The translations under genes were made by a program, and so were the position numbers. From Rhizobium etli 8C-3 (GTDB taxonomy: Bacteria; Pseudomonadota; Alphaproteobacteria; Rhizobiales; Rhizobiaceae): a DNA stretch of 64,000 bases. Position 1 is the first letter of the stretch, and the number at the start of each line of letters is the position of its first letter. The notes beneath the pieces were generated by a model. That model had not been told where the DNA came from. It saw only the letters and a program-made list of their open reading frames with translations, and made no database searches. This document shows, piece after piece, positions 17,270-25,899 of this stretch. The stretch is from assembly GCF_001908375.1 (NCBI RefSeq), contig NZ_CP017244.1, forward strand, positions 1,612,001 to 1,676,000, read 5' to 3'.

Positions 17270-18111
17270 GGCAAGACGCGATGATCAACGAGTGGTATCC
17301 CGTCGGCCTCTTCAGCCAGCTTGACATGGAGGGGCGCAAGACCGCCCTGATGGGAGAGCCTATCGAAGTGGCACTTGATGGCCACGGAAACATCAACGTG
17401 AAATCCAGCGACGGGCGATTTCTCCCGGTTTGTCTCCGATACGGCCATATATGGTCCTCTGTCGGCAAACCTCGAAAGGATCTTTTTTCAATTCCTGAGG
17501 CCGATCAGGCCGGCCGCCGCTTTGTCGATGTCGGTGTCGCTCGCGTGCGCTGCTCGCCGCTTCGCGCGGTGGAGAACTTTCTCGACATAGCGCATTTTCC
17601 CTTTGTTCATACCGACATTTTGGGCGCCGAGCCCCACACCGAAGTTCACGACTACAAGGTCGAAATCCGCGAAGAAGAAGACGAGGTCTGGGCCACGCAG
17701 GTCAAATTCTACCAACCGCAGGCTGCCAAGTCGGCAAGCGGCGGCATCACGACCGAATACATGTACCGCGTGCCGGCGCCGACTTGCTCCGTCCTTTACA
17801 AGACCTGTCCGCCTCGCCCCGGTGAATGGGATGTCATCGCTCTTTTCGTCCAGCCCCTTGCTGAAGACCTGTGTGACGTCTGGCCATGGATGGCGCTCTT
17901 CGACGATGCCACGCCGATGACCGATCTGATTCACTTTCAGCAGACGATCTTCCTTCAGGACCGGTCCATTCTCGAAAACCAGATCCCCAGGCTCCTGCCC
18001 CTCGATCCCGGAATGGAAATCCCCACCAGAGCCGACCTGACATCGATCGCTTACAGGCGCTGGCTGAAGCGCCACCACTACACCTATGGGGCACAATTGG
18101 TGGCGCAATGA
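17266..18111 (+). CDS. Rieske-less non-haem iron oxygenase, NdmC-like N-demethylase
   Basis: A 281-aa catalytic subunit. The short N-terminal part begins INEWYPVG like Rieske oxygenases but has none of the cysteine or histidine cluster ligands. The mononuclear iron motif is ENFLDIAHFPFVHTDILG. The C-terminal half (YKTCPP, ALFVQPLAEDL, IPRLLPLDPGMEIPTRAD, YRRWL) resembles, from memory, NdmC of Pseudomonas putida CBB5. NdmC removes the N7-methyl of 7-methylxanthine and likewise has lost its Rieske centre, relying on partners NdmD and NdmE. A Rieske protein lies directly before and a GST-like protein directly after, matching that logic. The substrate here is inferred, probably an N-methylated purine or similar heterocycle. 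Confidence 0.75.
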   Translation: MRQDAMINEWYPVGLFSQLDMEGRKTALMGEPIEVALDGHGNINVKSSDGRFLPVCLRYGHIWSSVGKPRKDLFSIPEADQAGRRFVDVGVARVRCSPLRAVENFLDIAHFPFVHTDILGAEPHTEVHDYKVEIREEEDEVWATQVKFYQPQAAKSASGGITTEYMYRVPAPTCSVLYKTCPPRPGEWDVIALFVQPLAEDLCDVWPWMALFDDATPMTDLIHFQQTIFLQDRSILENQIPRLLPLDPGMEIPTRADLTSIAYRRWLKRHHYTYGAQLVAQ

Positions 18112-18767
18112 AGCTCTATGATTACGTTCTCTCGCCCAGTTGCTACAAAGTTCGCCTGATGGCGGCATTGGCCGGCGTGAAGCTGGAAATCCGGCCGGTC
18201 GACTTTCATCCCGGCGCCGAGCACCGCAGCATCGAGCTCATGGCGATCAATCCGGCGGGCTCGATCCCGATCTTCGAAGATGGCGATCTGATCCTGACTG
18301 AATCCGCCGCCATACTGACCTACCTCGCCGCCAAGGCGGCGCCAAGGTGGCTAGGCAGCGGCACGCCGGAAGAAACGGCGTGCGTCCAGCAGTGGCTTTC
18401 CTTCTCACACCGGCTGACCGCCAACCTCGGAGGTGCGCGCCTTCATGAAATGCTTCTGCGGCCGGGAGACATCGCCTCGCTTCAAGCACACGGGATCGCC
18501 GCGCTTCGCGAACTGGAAGCGAAGCTTGTCGAGCGGGGCTTGCGAGGATTTCGGTTCCTGGCGTCGAACCACCCGACAATTGCCGATATCGCGTGCTTTC
18601 CCTACGTGGCGCTCGCCCCGGATGGCGGCATCTCGCTCGACCCCTATCCCACCATCAGGCTCTGGTCGCGTGCAATCCGCAGCCTCGACAATTTTATCGA
18701 GATGCCTGGCATCCACAGGCTGCACGAATTAAAGCCCGACCCCTGCGTTCAACCGGACGAGGTGTGA
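18108..18767 (+). CDS. Glutathione S-transferase-like protein (NdmE-like position)
   Basis: A 219-aa GST-fold protein. The thioredoxin-like N-terminus is MKLYDYVLSPSCYKVRLMAA, with the cis-Pro region NPAGSIPIFEDGD and the ESAAI glutathione-site motif (LTESAAILTYLA), followed by an all-helical C-terminal domain (FLASNHPTIADIACF with the conserved N-capping Asp). It overlaps the oxygenase stop by ATGA. In the NdmCDE complex a GST-like protein, NdmE, is structural, holding NdmC and NdmD together. The same order here suggests that role, although a genuine glutathione transferase or isomerase activity cannot be excluded. Confidence 0.85.
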   Translation: MKLYDYVLSPSCYKVRLMAALAGVKLEIRPVDFHPGAEHRSIELMAINPAGSIPIFEDGDLILTESAAILTYLAAKAAPRWLGSGTPEETACVQQWLSFSHRLTANLGGARLHEMLLRPGDIASLQAHGIAALRELEAKLVERGLRGFRFLASNHPTIADIACFPYVALAPDGGISLDPYPTIRLWSRAIRSLDNFIEMPGIHRLHELKPDPCVQPDEV

Positions 18768-18768
18768 C

Positions 18769-20148
18769 TTGGGCGGTCATCTCCTGACGAATTGTGCTGC
18801 CGTCATCGCCAACGATGGCGAGGGGCTGCGTGTGTGCCGGAACGTGGACCTGCTGACGAACGGTCCTTCGATCGTTGCAATCGGCGAAAATCTCCGCAAA
18901 GGAGGGCTGCCGGCCGGGACCATCACTCAGGACGCGACCGGCTGGTTCGTCTATCCGGGGCTCGTCAATACCCACCACCACTTCTTCCAATGCTTTGTGC
19001 GCAACCGGGCGGAGCTCGACTGGACGAAGCTTTCGGTCATCGAATGGCTTGATCGCATCTATCCAATCTTCTCGCACCTGACCGAGGACTGCTTTTATCA
19101 TGCCTCCGTCACCGCCATGGCGGAGATGATCAAGCACGGCTGCACGACGGCCTTCGACCACCAGTACTGCTTCCCGCGCCGAGCTGGCAAGCAACTGATC
19201 GACCGTCAGTTCGAGGCAGCCGAGCTGCTGGGCATGCGCTTTCATGCGGGCCGCGGTGGCAACACGCTGCCGAAGTCCGAAGGTTCGACCATCCCGGACG
19301 CCATGCTGGAGACGACGGACGAATTCATCGCCGACTGCGCGCGCCTGATCGACACTTACCACGATGCAAACCCCTTCAGCATGCGGCAGGTCGTGGTCGC
19401 GCCTTGCCAGCCGGTCAACTGCTATAGAGAGACATTCGTCGAGGCAGCAGCGCTGGCCCGCGACCGCAGCGTGCAGCTCCATACCCATGTCGGCGAAGGC
19501 GAAAGCCCCGTCATCGAGGCTCGACACGGCATGAGGACGGTCGATTACTGCGAAGAACTCGGATTTGCCGGTCCCGATACCTTTTATGCCCATTGCTGGG
19601 AACTCACCCATGACGAACTGCGCATGATGGCGGCAAGCGGCACCGGTGTCTCCCACTGCCCCGAGCCGGTCTATCTGGTCGGCGCCGAGGTCACCGATAT
19701 TCCCGCCATGTCGGCCTTCGGTCTCCGTGTCGGACTCGGCTGCGATGGAGCCGCCTCGAACGACAATTCAAACCTGATGCATTGCTTGCACTCCGCCTAC
19801 ATGCTGCAGTGTTTGACAGCCTCGACACGCGCGCATCCCGTCCCGCCTCCGGTCGATTTTCTCGGCTATGCGACAACCGGCGGGGCAGCCCTCCTCGGCC
19901 GCCGGGATATCGGCCGGCTTGCTCCGGGCATGGCCGCCGACCTGTTTGCAATTGACACCCGGCGCATGGATTACATCGGCACGCGGCATGACCCGCTGAG
20001 CCTGATTGCCAAAGTAGGCGTCGGAATGCCGACCGACATGACAATGATCAACGGACGCATCGTCTGGGCCAAGGGCGAGTTCATCGGGCTCGATGAACTG
20101 GCGCTGTTTTCCGAAGCCGAGGCTGCACTCGCAACTGTGGAATTCTAA
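18769..20148 (+). CDS. Amidohydrolase, 8-oxoguanine/guanine deaminase family
   Basis: Zinc-dependent deaminase of 459 aa in the COG0402 branch with 8-oxoguanine and isoxanthopterin deaminases. Metal and catalytic motifs are VNTHHHFFQ (HxH), LHTHVGEGE, AHCWEL and GLGCDGAASNDNSN (catalytic Asp). It begins with TTG at 18769, one base after the GST stop, with GAGG at 18757-18760; no ATG fits. Its place between the demethylase genes and a nucleobase-type transporter suggests it deaminates an aminopurine, for example turning 7-methylguanine into 7-methylxanthine before demethylation. That substrate is a hypothesis; the family call is firm. Confidence 0.85.
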   Translation: MGGHLLTNCAAVIANDGEGLRVCRNVDLLTNGPSIVAIGENLRKGGLPAGTITQDATGWFVYPGLVNTHHHFFQCFVRNRAELDWTKLSVIEWLDRIYPIFSHLTEDCFYHASVTAMAEMIKHGCTTAFDHQYCFPRRAGKQLIDRQFEAAELLGMRFHAGRGGNTLPKSEGSTIPDAMLETTDEFIADCARLIDTYHDANPFSMRQVVVAPCQPVNCYRETFVEAAALARDRSVQLHTHVGEGESPVIEARHGMRTVDYCEELGFAGPDTFYAHCWELTHDELRMMAASGTGVSHCPEPVYLVGAEVTDIPAMSAFGLRVGLGCDGAASNDNSNLMHCLHSAYMLQCLTASTRAHPVPPPVDFLGYATTGGAALLGRRDIGRLAPGMAADLFAIDTRRMDYIGTRHDPLSLIAKVGVGMPTDMTMINGRIVWAKGEFIGLDELALFSEAEAALATVEF

Positions 20149-20172
20149 AAAAGGACAATAAGGGAACTGAAC

Positions 20173-21273
20173 ATGCTGAAAAACCTCACCCGCAGAACAT
20201 TGATGAAGGCTGTTGCCGCCTCCGGCCTCGCAGGCGCGCTTGGCGGCCGCACTTCCATGGCAGCCGACGAGCCGCTCGGCATTTCCCTCGTGATCCCCTC
20301 GCCGGTGGGCGACGTTGGCTGGGGACATGCCCTTGCCGCCGGTCTCGAACCCGTCAAGGCCGCGTACGGCGACAAAGTAAAGGTCACGGTCATCGAGAAC
20401 ATTCCGGAGGGTCCGGATGCCGACCGCATCATGAACAAGACGGTTGCCGACGGAAACAAATTCCTGATCGCCGGCTCCTTCGGCTATCAGAACGGTGCCC
20501 TGCAGATTGCCCGCCGGAATCCGGCGGTCACCGTGCTGCATGCCTCCGGTTTCCAGGTAGCACCGAACTTTTCGCCCTTCGCAGCCAAGTATTTTCAGGG
20601 AACCTATCTGCTTGGCATGGCAGCCGCTGCGCTCTCCAAGACCGGCAAGCTAGGCTCGGTGTCCGCCTTTGCCATTCCCGAACTGATCACGTCCATCAAC
20701 GCCTTTACGCTCGGTGCTCAGTCGGTGAAACCGGATATCGAAGTGTCGGTCGTGTGGGTGAACTCGTGGTTCGATCCGGCCAAGGAGCAGGAAGCCGCAA
20801 AGGCGCTGATGGCACAGAAGTGCGATGTGATCTTTTCCAATGCGCAGGACACGCCGTCGGTCATCTCGGCTTGCGAGGAAGCTGGCGTTTACGCGTTCAA
20901 CCTCAACTCGTCGATGAAGAAGTACGCGGCCAAGACCTATCTCGGCTGTGTCGCCACCGACTGGTCGCCGTTCTTCAAGGCCTCGGTGGACGCTCATATC
21001 GCCGGCACGTTCAAAGGCGGCAATGCCTTCCTCGGCGTCGCTGAAAAGGTCGTCGAGGTTGCAGACTGGAATCCGGATATCCCGGCCGACGTCATGACGA
21101 AAATCAAGGAGATCGAGGCGAAGATCGCCAGCGGCAGCTTCACTCCCTTCACAGGGCCGATCACCAAGGCCGATGGCAGCGATGCGGCACCGTCTGGTGC
21201 AACGCTCACTGATGGCGAGGTCGTCGCCATGAATTGGCACGTCAAGGGTGTCACGACGCCTCTGCCGAAGTGA
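20173..21273 (+). CDS. BMP-family ABC transporter substrate-binding protein
   Basis: A 366-aa periplasmic lipoprotein-like or Tat-exported binding protein of the BMP/PnrA family, which binds nucleosides, purine bases and related ligands. The N-terminus carries TRRTLMKAVAASGLAGALGG, a plausible twin-arginine signal, with cleavage near SMAADEP. Characteristic segments are SPVGDVGWGHALAAGLE and EGPDADRIMNKTVADGNK. It lies 24 bp after the deaminase gene and begins the four-gene transporter BMP-ATPase-permease-permease. The twin arginine implies export in folded form. Confidence 0.9.
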   Translation: MLKNLTRRTLMKAVAASGLAGALGGRTSMAADEPLGISLVIPSPVGDVGWGHALAAGLEPVKAAYGDKVKVTVIENIPEGPDADRIMNKTVADGNKFLIAGSFGYQNGALQIARRNPAVTVLHASGFQVAPNFSPFAAKYFQGTYLLGMAAAALSKTGKLGSVSAFAIPELITSINAFTLGAQSVKPDIEVSVVWVNSWFDPAKEQEAAKALMAQKCDVIFSNAQDTPSVISACEEAGVYAFNLNSSMKKYAAKTYLGCVATDWSPFFKASVDAHIAGTFKGGNAFLGVAEKVVEVADWNPDIPADVMTKIKEIEAKIASGSFTPFTGPITKADGSDAAPSGATLTDGEVVAMNWHVKGVTTPLPK

Positions 21274-21276
21274 GCC

Positions 21277-22800
21277 ATGACCGTTCCGCTCCTGTCGCTG
21301 CGCGGCATTTCCAAGAGCTACGGCCAGAACCGGGCCAATCAAGCCATAGACCTGGACGTGGCCCCCAAGTCGATCCATGCAGTCCTCGGAGAAAACGGGG
21401 CGGGTAAATCGACACTGATGAAGGTGATCTATGGCGTCGAACAACCGGACAGCGGAGCCGTTATCTGGGAAGGAGAACCTTTGAGCCTCGCATCCCCTGC
21501 GCAGGCAAGGCGCAAGGGCATCGGAATGGTCTTTCAGCACTTCTCGCTGTTCGAGACCCTGACGGTGGTGGAGAACACGCAACTGGTCGTTCCGGGCCGG
21601 AAAGCCGAACTTACTGATGCCATCGGCAAGCTCGGACGCGACTTCGGGCTCGAAGTCGATCCGCTTGCCCATGTGCACACGCTTTCCGTCGGCGAGCGGC
21701 AGCGGGTGGAGATCATCCGCTGTCTGCTGACAAACCCGAAACTGCTGATCCTCGACGAGCCGACCTCTGTCCTGCCGCCGCAATCGGTGGAGAGACTCTT
21801 CGAGACATTGCGTCGCCTGCGCGACGATGGCGTCTCCATTCTCTTCATCTCGCATAAACTGGAGGAAATCCGCGCGATCTGCGACAGGGCAACCATTCTG
21901 CGCGGCGGGTGCGTTACCGGGCATGTGGATCCGCGAAAACACGATGCTCATGACCTGGCCCGCATGATGATCGGCCGCGACATGCCGGAGCCCCTGCCGG
22001 CGTTGCCCATTTCTGGCGGGGAAAAGCGGCTTGAGATCATTGGCCTCGACTATCGGCCGGATGACCCCTTTGCCATGCCGCTCTCCACTTTAAGCCTCAC
22101 GGTTCGTTCGGGCGAAATCCTCGGCATAGCCGGAATTTCCGGCAACGGGCAGAGCGAGCTTGCTTCGCTCATTTCCGGCGAAGTGGTCCTGCCAGGAGAA
22201 CAGCGTGAGCGGATCTACATGATGGGAAAGGACGTGAGCACGCTCAATGCGGCTGCTCGCCGGCAGCTTGGATTTGCCTTCGTTCCCGAAGACCGGCTTG
22301 GGCGTGGCGCCGTACCCGAAATGTCGCTCACCCAAAACAGCCTGCTGACCGCTCATCCGCTCAACCTTCTCCGTTACGGTCTCGTCGACGAGCCGAAGGC
22401 GATGACATTCACCAATGAGTGCATTCGCCAGTACGATGTCCGCACGCCCGGCCCAGGGGTCGAAGCCGGCTCTCTTTCTGGCGGCAATCTGCAGAAATTC
22501 ATCGTCGGCCGAGAGATCATGCTGTCTCCCAAACTGCTTTTCATCGCACAGCCGACATGGGGCGTCGATATCGGCGCAGCATCGGCCATCCGCAGGCGGC
22601 TTGTCGGGCTGCGTAACGAAGGCATGGCGATCCTCATCATTTCAGAGGAACTCGAAGAGCTTTTCGAACTCTGCGATTTCATTCAGGTGTTGCACCACGG
22701 CGTGCTGAGCCCGGCTCTCGTTACGCGGGACACGCGGCCGGAGGACATCGGCCGATATATGATCGGTGCGTATTCTTCGCAGGAGAAGGCTCCAGCATGA
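21277..22800 (+). CDS. ABC transporter ATP-binding protein (nucleoside/sugar type, two ATPase domains)
   Basis: A 507-aa duplicated ATPase. The first domain has Walker A GENGAGKST, signature LSVGERQRVEIIRCLL and Walker B LLILDEPTSVL. The second has the altered Walker A GISGNGQSE, signature LSGGNLQKFIVGREI and a degenerate Walker B LLFIAQPTWGVD, in which the usual Asp-Glu is replaced by Ala-Gln, so the second site probably does not hydrolyse ATP. This asymmetry is usual for the RbsA/YufO-like family. It starts 3 bp after the binding-protein gene and overlaps the next permease by ATGA. Confidence 0.92.
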   Translation: MTVPLLSLRGISKSYGQNRANQAIDLDVAPKSIHAVLGENGAGKSTLMKVIYGVEQPDSGAVIWEGEPLSLASPAQARRKGIGMVFQHFSLFETLTVVENTQLVVPGRKAELTDAIGKLGRDFGLEVDPLAHVHTLSVGERQRVEIIRCLLTNPKLLILDEPTSVLPPQSVERLFETLRRLRDDGVSILFISHKLEEIRAICDRATILRGGCVTGHVDPRKHDAHDLARMMIGRDMPEPLPALPISGGEKRLEIIGLDYRPDDPFAMPLSTLSLTVRSGEILGIAGISGNGQSELASLISGEVVLPGEQRERIYMMGKDVSTLNAAARRQLGFAFVPEDRLGRGAVPEMSLTQNSLLTAHPLNLLRYGLVDEPKAMTFTNECIRQYDVRTPGPGVEAGSLSGGNLQKFIVGREIMLSPKLLFIAQPTWGVDIGAASAIRRRLVGLRNEGMAILIISEELEELFELCDFIQVLHHGVLSPALVTRDTRPEDIGRYMIGAYSSQEKAPA

Positions 22801-23897
22801 GGGCTTTATTTGCAGCTATCCTTCCCACCCTTGTCCGTCGGGAGCGCGCCTCGCTGACCGCCACCTTGCTTGCGCCTGCCGTTGCGCTGGGGGTGGCTAC
22901 CATTTTCAATCTCGGACTCTACGTGTTGATGGGCCGTGATCCGATCGCCGTCTTCTACGCGATGCTCCTAGAACCCTTCCTCTCCTGGGCGTCGTTCTCG
23001 GAAGTCATGCTGAAGACGGGCCCCCTTCTCCTCATCGCGCAGGGCCTGGCGATCGGCTTTCGCGCCAAGGTCTTCAACATCGGTGCCGAGGGCCAGTTCA
23101 TTCTGGGTGCGATCTTCGCCTCGGCCATCCCCGTATGGTTGCCGCAGGCGACGGGTCAATGGATTTGGCCACTGATGCTGGTCCTTGGCGCACTCGGTGG
23201 TGCTTCATGGGCATCGCTAACGGCCTTGTGGCGCGTCAGGCTCAATGCGAACGAGATCCTCGTTTCCCTGATGCTGAGCCTCGTTGCCGCGCAATTGCTC
23301 AACTACCTGCTGCTTGGTCCCTGGAAGGATCCCAACGGGTTTAACTTTCCTCAGTCTGTGATGTTCCAGTATGACGCGATGGTGCCGATCTTGATCTCCG
23401 GCACCCGCATCAACGTTTCCCTGCTCCTGACGATCGTCTTATCGATGGCGGCGTGGATCTTCATGCAGAAGAGCTTCTCCGGCTATAGGCTCCAGGTCGT
23501 CGGCCTCGCGCCGCGTGCCGCCGGCTACGCCGGTTTCAATGAAGGCCGGGCGATCTGGCTTTCCCTTCTCATTGGCGGCTGCGCCGCAGGGCTTGCTGGC
23601 GCAGCCGAGGTTGCCGGTCCCCTCGGCCAGTTGCAGCGCTCGATTTCGACGGGTTATGGCTATGCGGCTATTATCGTCGCCTATCTCGGCGGACTGCATC
23701 CAATCGGGATCATGGTCTCTGCACTGTTCATGGCGGCGCTCTACATCGGGGGGGACAATGCCATGGTGTCGGCAAACTTGCCGATTGCCGCGGTCCGCGT
23801 ATTTCAAGGCAGTCTCCTCGTCGCCTATCTCATCGCCGTCGCCTTCGTGCGGTACCGTCTCGAATGGCGCCTTTCCGTCTACCGGAGCCAGCCATGA
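22797..23897 (+). CDS. ABC transporter permease (BMP/nucleoside type), subunit 1
   Basis: A 366-aa inner-membrane permease of the YufP/NupP group in the branched-chain/ribose permease superfamily. Eight or more hydrophobic helices are visible, with the conserved FRAKVFNIGAEGQFILGAI near residue 90 and SGYRLQVVGLAPRAAGYAGF around residue 225. Both overlaps with neighbours are 4 bp, so the operon is tightly coupled. It should pair with the next gene to form the heterodimeric channel. Confidence 0.92.
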   Translation: MRALFAAILPTLVRRERASLTATLLAPAVALGVATIFNLGLYVLMGRDPIAVFYAMLLEPFLSWASFSEVMLKTGPLLLIAQGLAIGFRAKVFNIGAEGQFILGAIFASAIPVWLPQATGQWIWPLMLVLGALGGASWASLTALWRVRLNANEILVSLMLSLVAAQLLNYLLLGPWKDPNGFNFPQSVMFQYDAMVPILISGTRINVSLLLTIVLSMAAWIFMQKSFSGYRLQVVGLAPRAAGYAGFNEGRAIWLSLLIGGCAAGLAGAAEVAGPLGQLQRSISTGYGYAAIIVAYLGGLHPIGIMVSALFMAALYIGGDNAMVSANLPIAAVRVFQGSLLVAYLIAVAFVRYRLEWRLSVYRSQP

Positions 23898-24805
23898 ACG
23901 CCATCGAATTCATCCTTGCCGGGATGCTCGCGGCTGCGACACCGTTCCTGCTTGCAGCTCTCGGCGAGCTGGTGGTCGAGCGAGCCGGGGTTCTCAACCT
24001 CGGCGCCGAGGGTTTGATGGCGTTCGGTGCGGTGCTGGCCTTCATCATCGTCTATCATGGTGGGAGCCATCTTTTGGGTTTCGTCGCCGCCGGTCTCGGC
24101 AGCGCCGCACTTTCAATCGTATTTGCCGTCGTCGCGGTCGGACTTCGTGCAAACCAGGTAGCGACAGGCCTTGCGATCGGCATTCTCGGCCAAGGCCTCT
24201 CGGCGCTCTTCGGCAAGACTTATGAAAGCCTTACGGTCAGGGGGCTTCCAAAGTTCGCCTTTCCCTGGCTTTCCGATATTCCAGTGATCGGCCACCTTTT
24301 CATCCAAGATGCCGTCGTCTGGCTTTCCCTTGCCGCAACATTCGCCATCTGGGCGATGTTTGCCTATACGAAGGCCGGTCTTGTCGTCCGGGCGATCGGC
24401 GAAAATCCCAAAGCCGCCCATGCTGTCGGATATTCAGTCATCGCCGTCCGCTTCGCCGCTATCGCCTTCGGCGGAACGATGGCAGGGTTTGCCGGCGCCT
24501 ACGCCTCAGTCGTCTACACACCGCTTTGGGCCGATGGGATGATCGCCGGTCGTGGCTGGATCGCAATCGCCCTCGTGGTCTTCGGGACGTGGCTCACGGG
24601 TCGGATCTTTCTAGGCGCGTGCCTCTTCGGAGCCGTGTCACTGACGGGGCTCGCAGCCCAGGCGGCCGGACTGGACGTCCCATCACAACTGCTGGCGAGC
24701 CTACCCTATCTCGTCACGATTATCGTGCTGGGCATCATTTCGGCAGACCGCCGCCTGCTTAAGCTGAATGGCGTCGCATCGCTCGGCGAGCCTTTCGAAC
24801 GCTAG
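23894..24805 (+). CDS. ABC transporter permease (BMP/nucleoside type), subunit 2
   Basis: A 303-aa permease, partner of the preceding subunit. The motif GVLNLGAEGLMAFGAVLAF parallels FNIGAEGQF of its partner, and VVRAIGENPKAAHAVGYSV is the cytoplasmic coupling loop. The start at 23894 overlaps the upstream stop (ATGA); the frame is open further upstream but inside the neighbour. It is the last gene of the Rieske/deaminase/importer operon. Confidence 0.92.
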   Translation: MNAIEFILAGMLAAATPFLLAALGELVVERAGVLNLGAEGLMAFGAVLAFIIVYHGGSHLLGFVAAGLGSAALSIVFAVVAVGLRANQVATGLAIGILGQGLSALFGKTYESLTVRGLPKFAFPWLSDIPVIGHLFIQDAVVWLSLAATFAIWAMFAYTKAGLVVRAIGENPKAAHAVGYSVIAVRFAAIAFGGTMAGFAGAYASVVYTPLWADGMIAGRGWIAIALVVFGTWLTGRIFLGACLFGAVSLTGLAAQAAGLDVPSQLLASLPYLVTIIVLGIISADRRLLKLNGVASLGEPFER

Positions 24806-25008
24806 CATAACGCGAAGCGGCTTTTGAACATTCGGGTGTAACGAGAGTTCCACCGATGAACCTGCGTTGCGGCACAACCGGCCGTTGGCCGAAGGCGCGC
24901 GTTTCGGGACCGCATTCTCGCTCCGGATTGTGGTCGAGAACCGGTGTCCAAAAAATTATTCCGAGTTCCACCTGGACAAGCTTAGACCCTACTCCTGGCA
25001 CCTCTCGC

Positions 25009-25045
25009 AAAAAGGCATCGGCATTGGCGCAAATTGATGCTTTTC
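25009..25045. promoter_or_regulatory. Shared operator, copy 1 (AAAAAGGCATC-N16-GATGCTTTTC)
   Basis: Imperfect palindrome with arms AAAAAGGCATC (25009-25019) and GATGCTTTTC (25036-25045), spacer 16 bp, about 55 bp before the creatininase-family start. The same arms and the same spacer length occur at 26919-26955. The rest of the 24806-25099 intergenic region holds no gene. Confidence 0.7.
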
Positions 25046-25099
25046 GCATGCACGCAGGTTCCCTACTCAATAGGGGAAGGCCAAGGAAGGGATGCGGCA

Positions 25100-25897
25100 A
25101 TGGCGATGCCATTTTACTGGAACGAGCTCAATACCTCTGATTTCGCGGCGCTATCTTGCGACACGACGATAGCCATCCTGCCGATAGCGTCGACAGAACA
25201 GCATGGGCCGCATCTGCCAATCGCCACCGATGTCGCAATCGCAAACGGAATGCTTGCGGCGTTGCGCAAGGAGCGGCCCGAAGACCTCGACATACTGGTC
25301 CTGCCGACACAGGAGATCGGCAAGGCGAATGAACATATCTATGGCCCTGGCACGCTTTCGCTTGGTGCCGAACTCTTGATCCCGGTCTGGACAGCGATTG
25401 GTGCAAAGGTCGCGGAAGCTGGCATCCGCAAAATGGTGATCGTCAATTCGCATGGCGGCAATGTCGACATTATGAGCATCGTCGCGCGCGAACTGCGCGT
25501 CCGTCACCAGATGGCCGTGCTGTCGACGCAGTGGGGACGGTTCGGAAATCCGGAAGGCATGATCAGCGAACACGAAGCAAAATATGGTATTCACGGCGGC
25601 GAGGTGGAGACCTCCCTGATGCTGCATTTCCGGCCGGACCTAGTGCGCATGGACAAGGCGCAGAATTTTGCCTCGAAAGCCGAATGGATGCGAGAACTGT
25701 CGAAATATATTCAGCCTCTACCCCCACATTCTTTGGCGTGGATTGCGCATGATCTCAATCCCAACGGCGTCGTCGGCGACGCCTCGCGCGGCACGGCGGA
25801 AAAGGGCGCAGCCATCTGCCGCCATCAAGTAAAGGGCTTCATCGAGATGCTCTATGATCTGAAGCACTATCCTCTTTCAAATCTCTTCACGAAGTAA
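25100..25897 (+). CDS. Creatininase-family amidohydrolase
   Basis: A 265-aa metal-dependent hydrolase of the creatininase/FAPy-deformylase (ArfB)/MftE family. The metal-binding and catalytic motifs are STEQHGPHLPIATDVAIA near residue 33, VNSHGGN near residue 119 and HGGEVETS near residue 168. Family members open small cyclic amides or deformylate a formamidopyrimidine, so a ring-opening or deformylation step in heterocycle breakdown is plausible. The start at 25100 is preferred by the GGAAGG upstream; a frame open from 25034 runs through the operator and leader. It faces the LysR gene and carries the same operator in front as the neighbouring ABC operon. Confidence 0.88.
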   Translation: MAMPFYWNELNTSDFAALSCDTTIAILPIASTEQHGPHLPIATDVAIANGMLAALRKERPEDLDILVLPTQEIGKANEHIYGPGTLSLGAELLIPVWTAIGAKVAEAGIRKMVIVNSHGGNVDIMSIVARELRVRHQMAVLSTQWGRFGNPEGMISEHEAKYGIHGGEVETSLMLHFRPDLVRMDKAQNFASKAEWMRELSKYIQPLPPHSLAWIAHDLNPNGVVGDASRGTAEKGAAICRHQVKGFIEMLYDLKHYPLSNLFTK

Positions 25898-25899
25898 GG

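Noticed and set aside
17266..18111. Reading the Rieske-less protein as a truncated or damaged ring-hydroxylating dioxygenase
   Set aside because: The frame is intact, tightly coupled to both neighbours and the loss of cluster ligands matches the NdmC type, so it is more likely a genuine catalytic subunit.
20650..21951. 433-codon minus-strand frame
   Set aside because: Antisense to the BMP binding protein and ATPase, whose motifs are unambiguous.
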